Positions 13,976 to 14,033 of a stretch of DNA of 14,033 nucleotides are shown here, piece by piece. The translations under genes and the position numbers were made by a program. Below the pieces are notes generated by a model. That model was given only the letters and a program-made list of their open reading frames with translations, did not search any database and was not told the DNA's origin. Each line of letters starts with the position of its first letter. The first letter of the stretch is position 1. The DNA is from Acidobacteriota bacterium (GTDB lineage: Bacteria; Acidobacteriota; Thermoanaerobaculia; Multivoradales; JAHEKO01): contig SBFI01000315.1 in the NCBI GenBank assembly GCA_006227875.1, positions 1 through 14,033 of the forward strand, read 5' to 3'.

Positions 13976-14033
13976 AAAAAGGGCCCCTAGGATCTTGGTC
14001 TGCCGAGACTATCGGTAACCCTAGCCGGTAGCG

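Overview
The window is GC-rich and densely coded, with almost every gene on the minus strand. Lipoprotein signal peptides, two beta-barrel outer-membrane sequences (one a remnant) and many strong AAGGAG-type ribosome sites point to a Gram-negative bacterium. The mix of DUF3604 lipoproteins, a HupE/UreJ-like fusion and PorV/FadL-like barrels reminds me of Acidobacteriota or a neighbouring phylum, but that is a weak guess from gene content. No rRNA, tRNA, insertion sequence or CRISPR array was seen, and no gene-free stretch exceeds 300 bases; the longest is about 210 bases (11699-11909).

Layout, right to left along the minus strand. 13975-12650 is an exported beta-barrel protein. It converges on a plus-strand membrane-anchored TPR protein (11910-12653), and both stop codons sit in one CTAG. 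11698-10793 is a stand-alone SpoIIE/PP2C-type phosphatase. 10682-9897 is the highlight: an ArsM-like SAM-dependent methyltransferase that appears to end at a TGA after 204 codons, but reads on in frame for 56 more family-like residues. A perfect 8-bp hairpin with a G-containing loop lies 17 nt after that TGA. The TGA falls where ArsM enzymes carry a catalytic cysteine, so I read it as a selenoprotein with Sec205. An alpha/beta hydrolase follows after 19 nt (9877-8993).

8914-8723 holds only the last strands of an outer-membrane barrel, probably a gene remnant. Two tandem DUF3604 lipoproteins follow (8693-6729 and 6686-4824), both with PHP-like His/Asp metal motifs. The downstream one of the pair shares its whole domain layout with the first. 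Next comes a set of small genes with strong ribosome sites: a 64-residue hydrophilic protein, a GlsB/YeaQ-type membrane protein and a dodecin. This looks like a stress or cofactor-buffering group.

The left end is a two-gene operon: an unrecognised exported protein (3826-2369) and, 5 bp on, a HupE/UreJ-like membrane protein with long extra-membrane domains (2363-144). At the extreme left a plus-strand gene ends at 78 and is followed by a strong intrinsic terminator, converging on the HupE-like gene.

Working together: the phosphatase, selenoprotein methyltransferase and hydrolase are co-directional, and the last two are tightly spaced. No selA, selB, selC or selD gene is in the window, so decoding of the Sec codon would depend on genes elsewhere.
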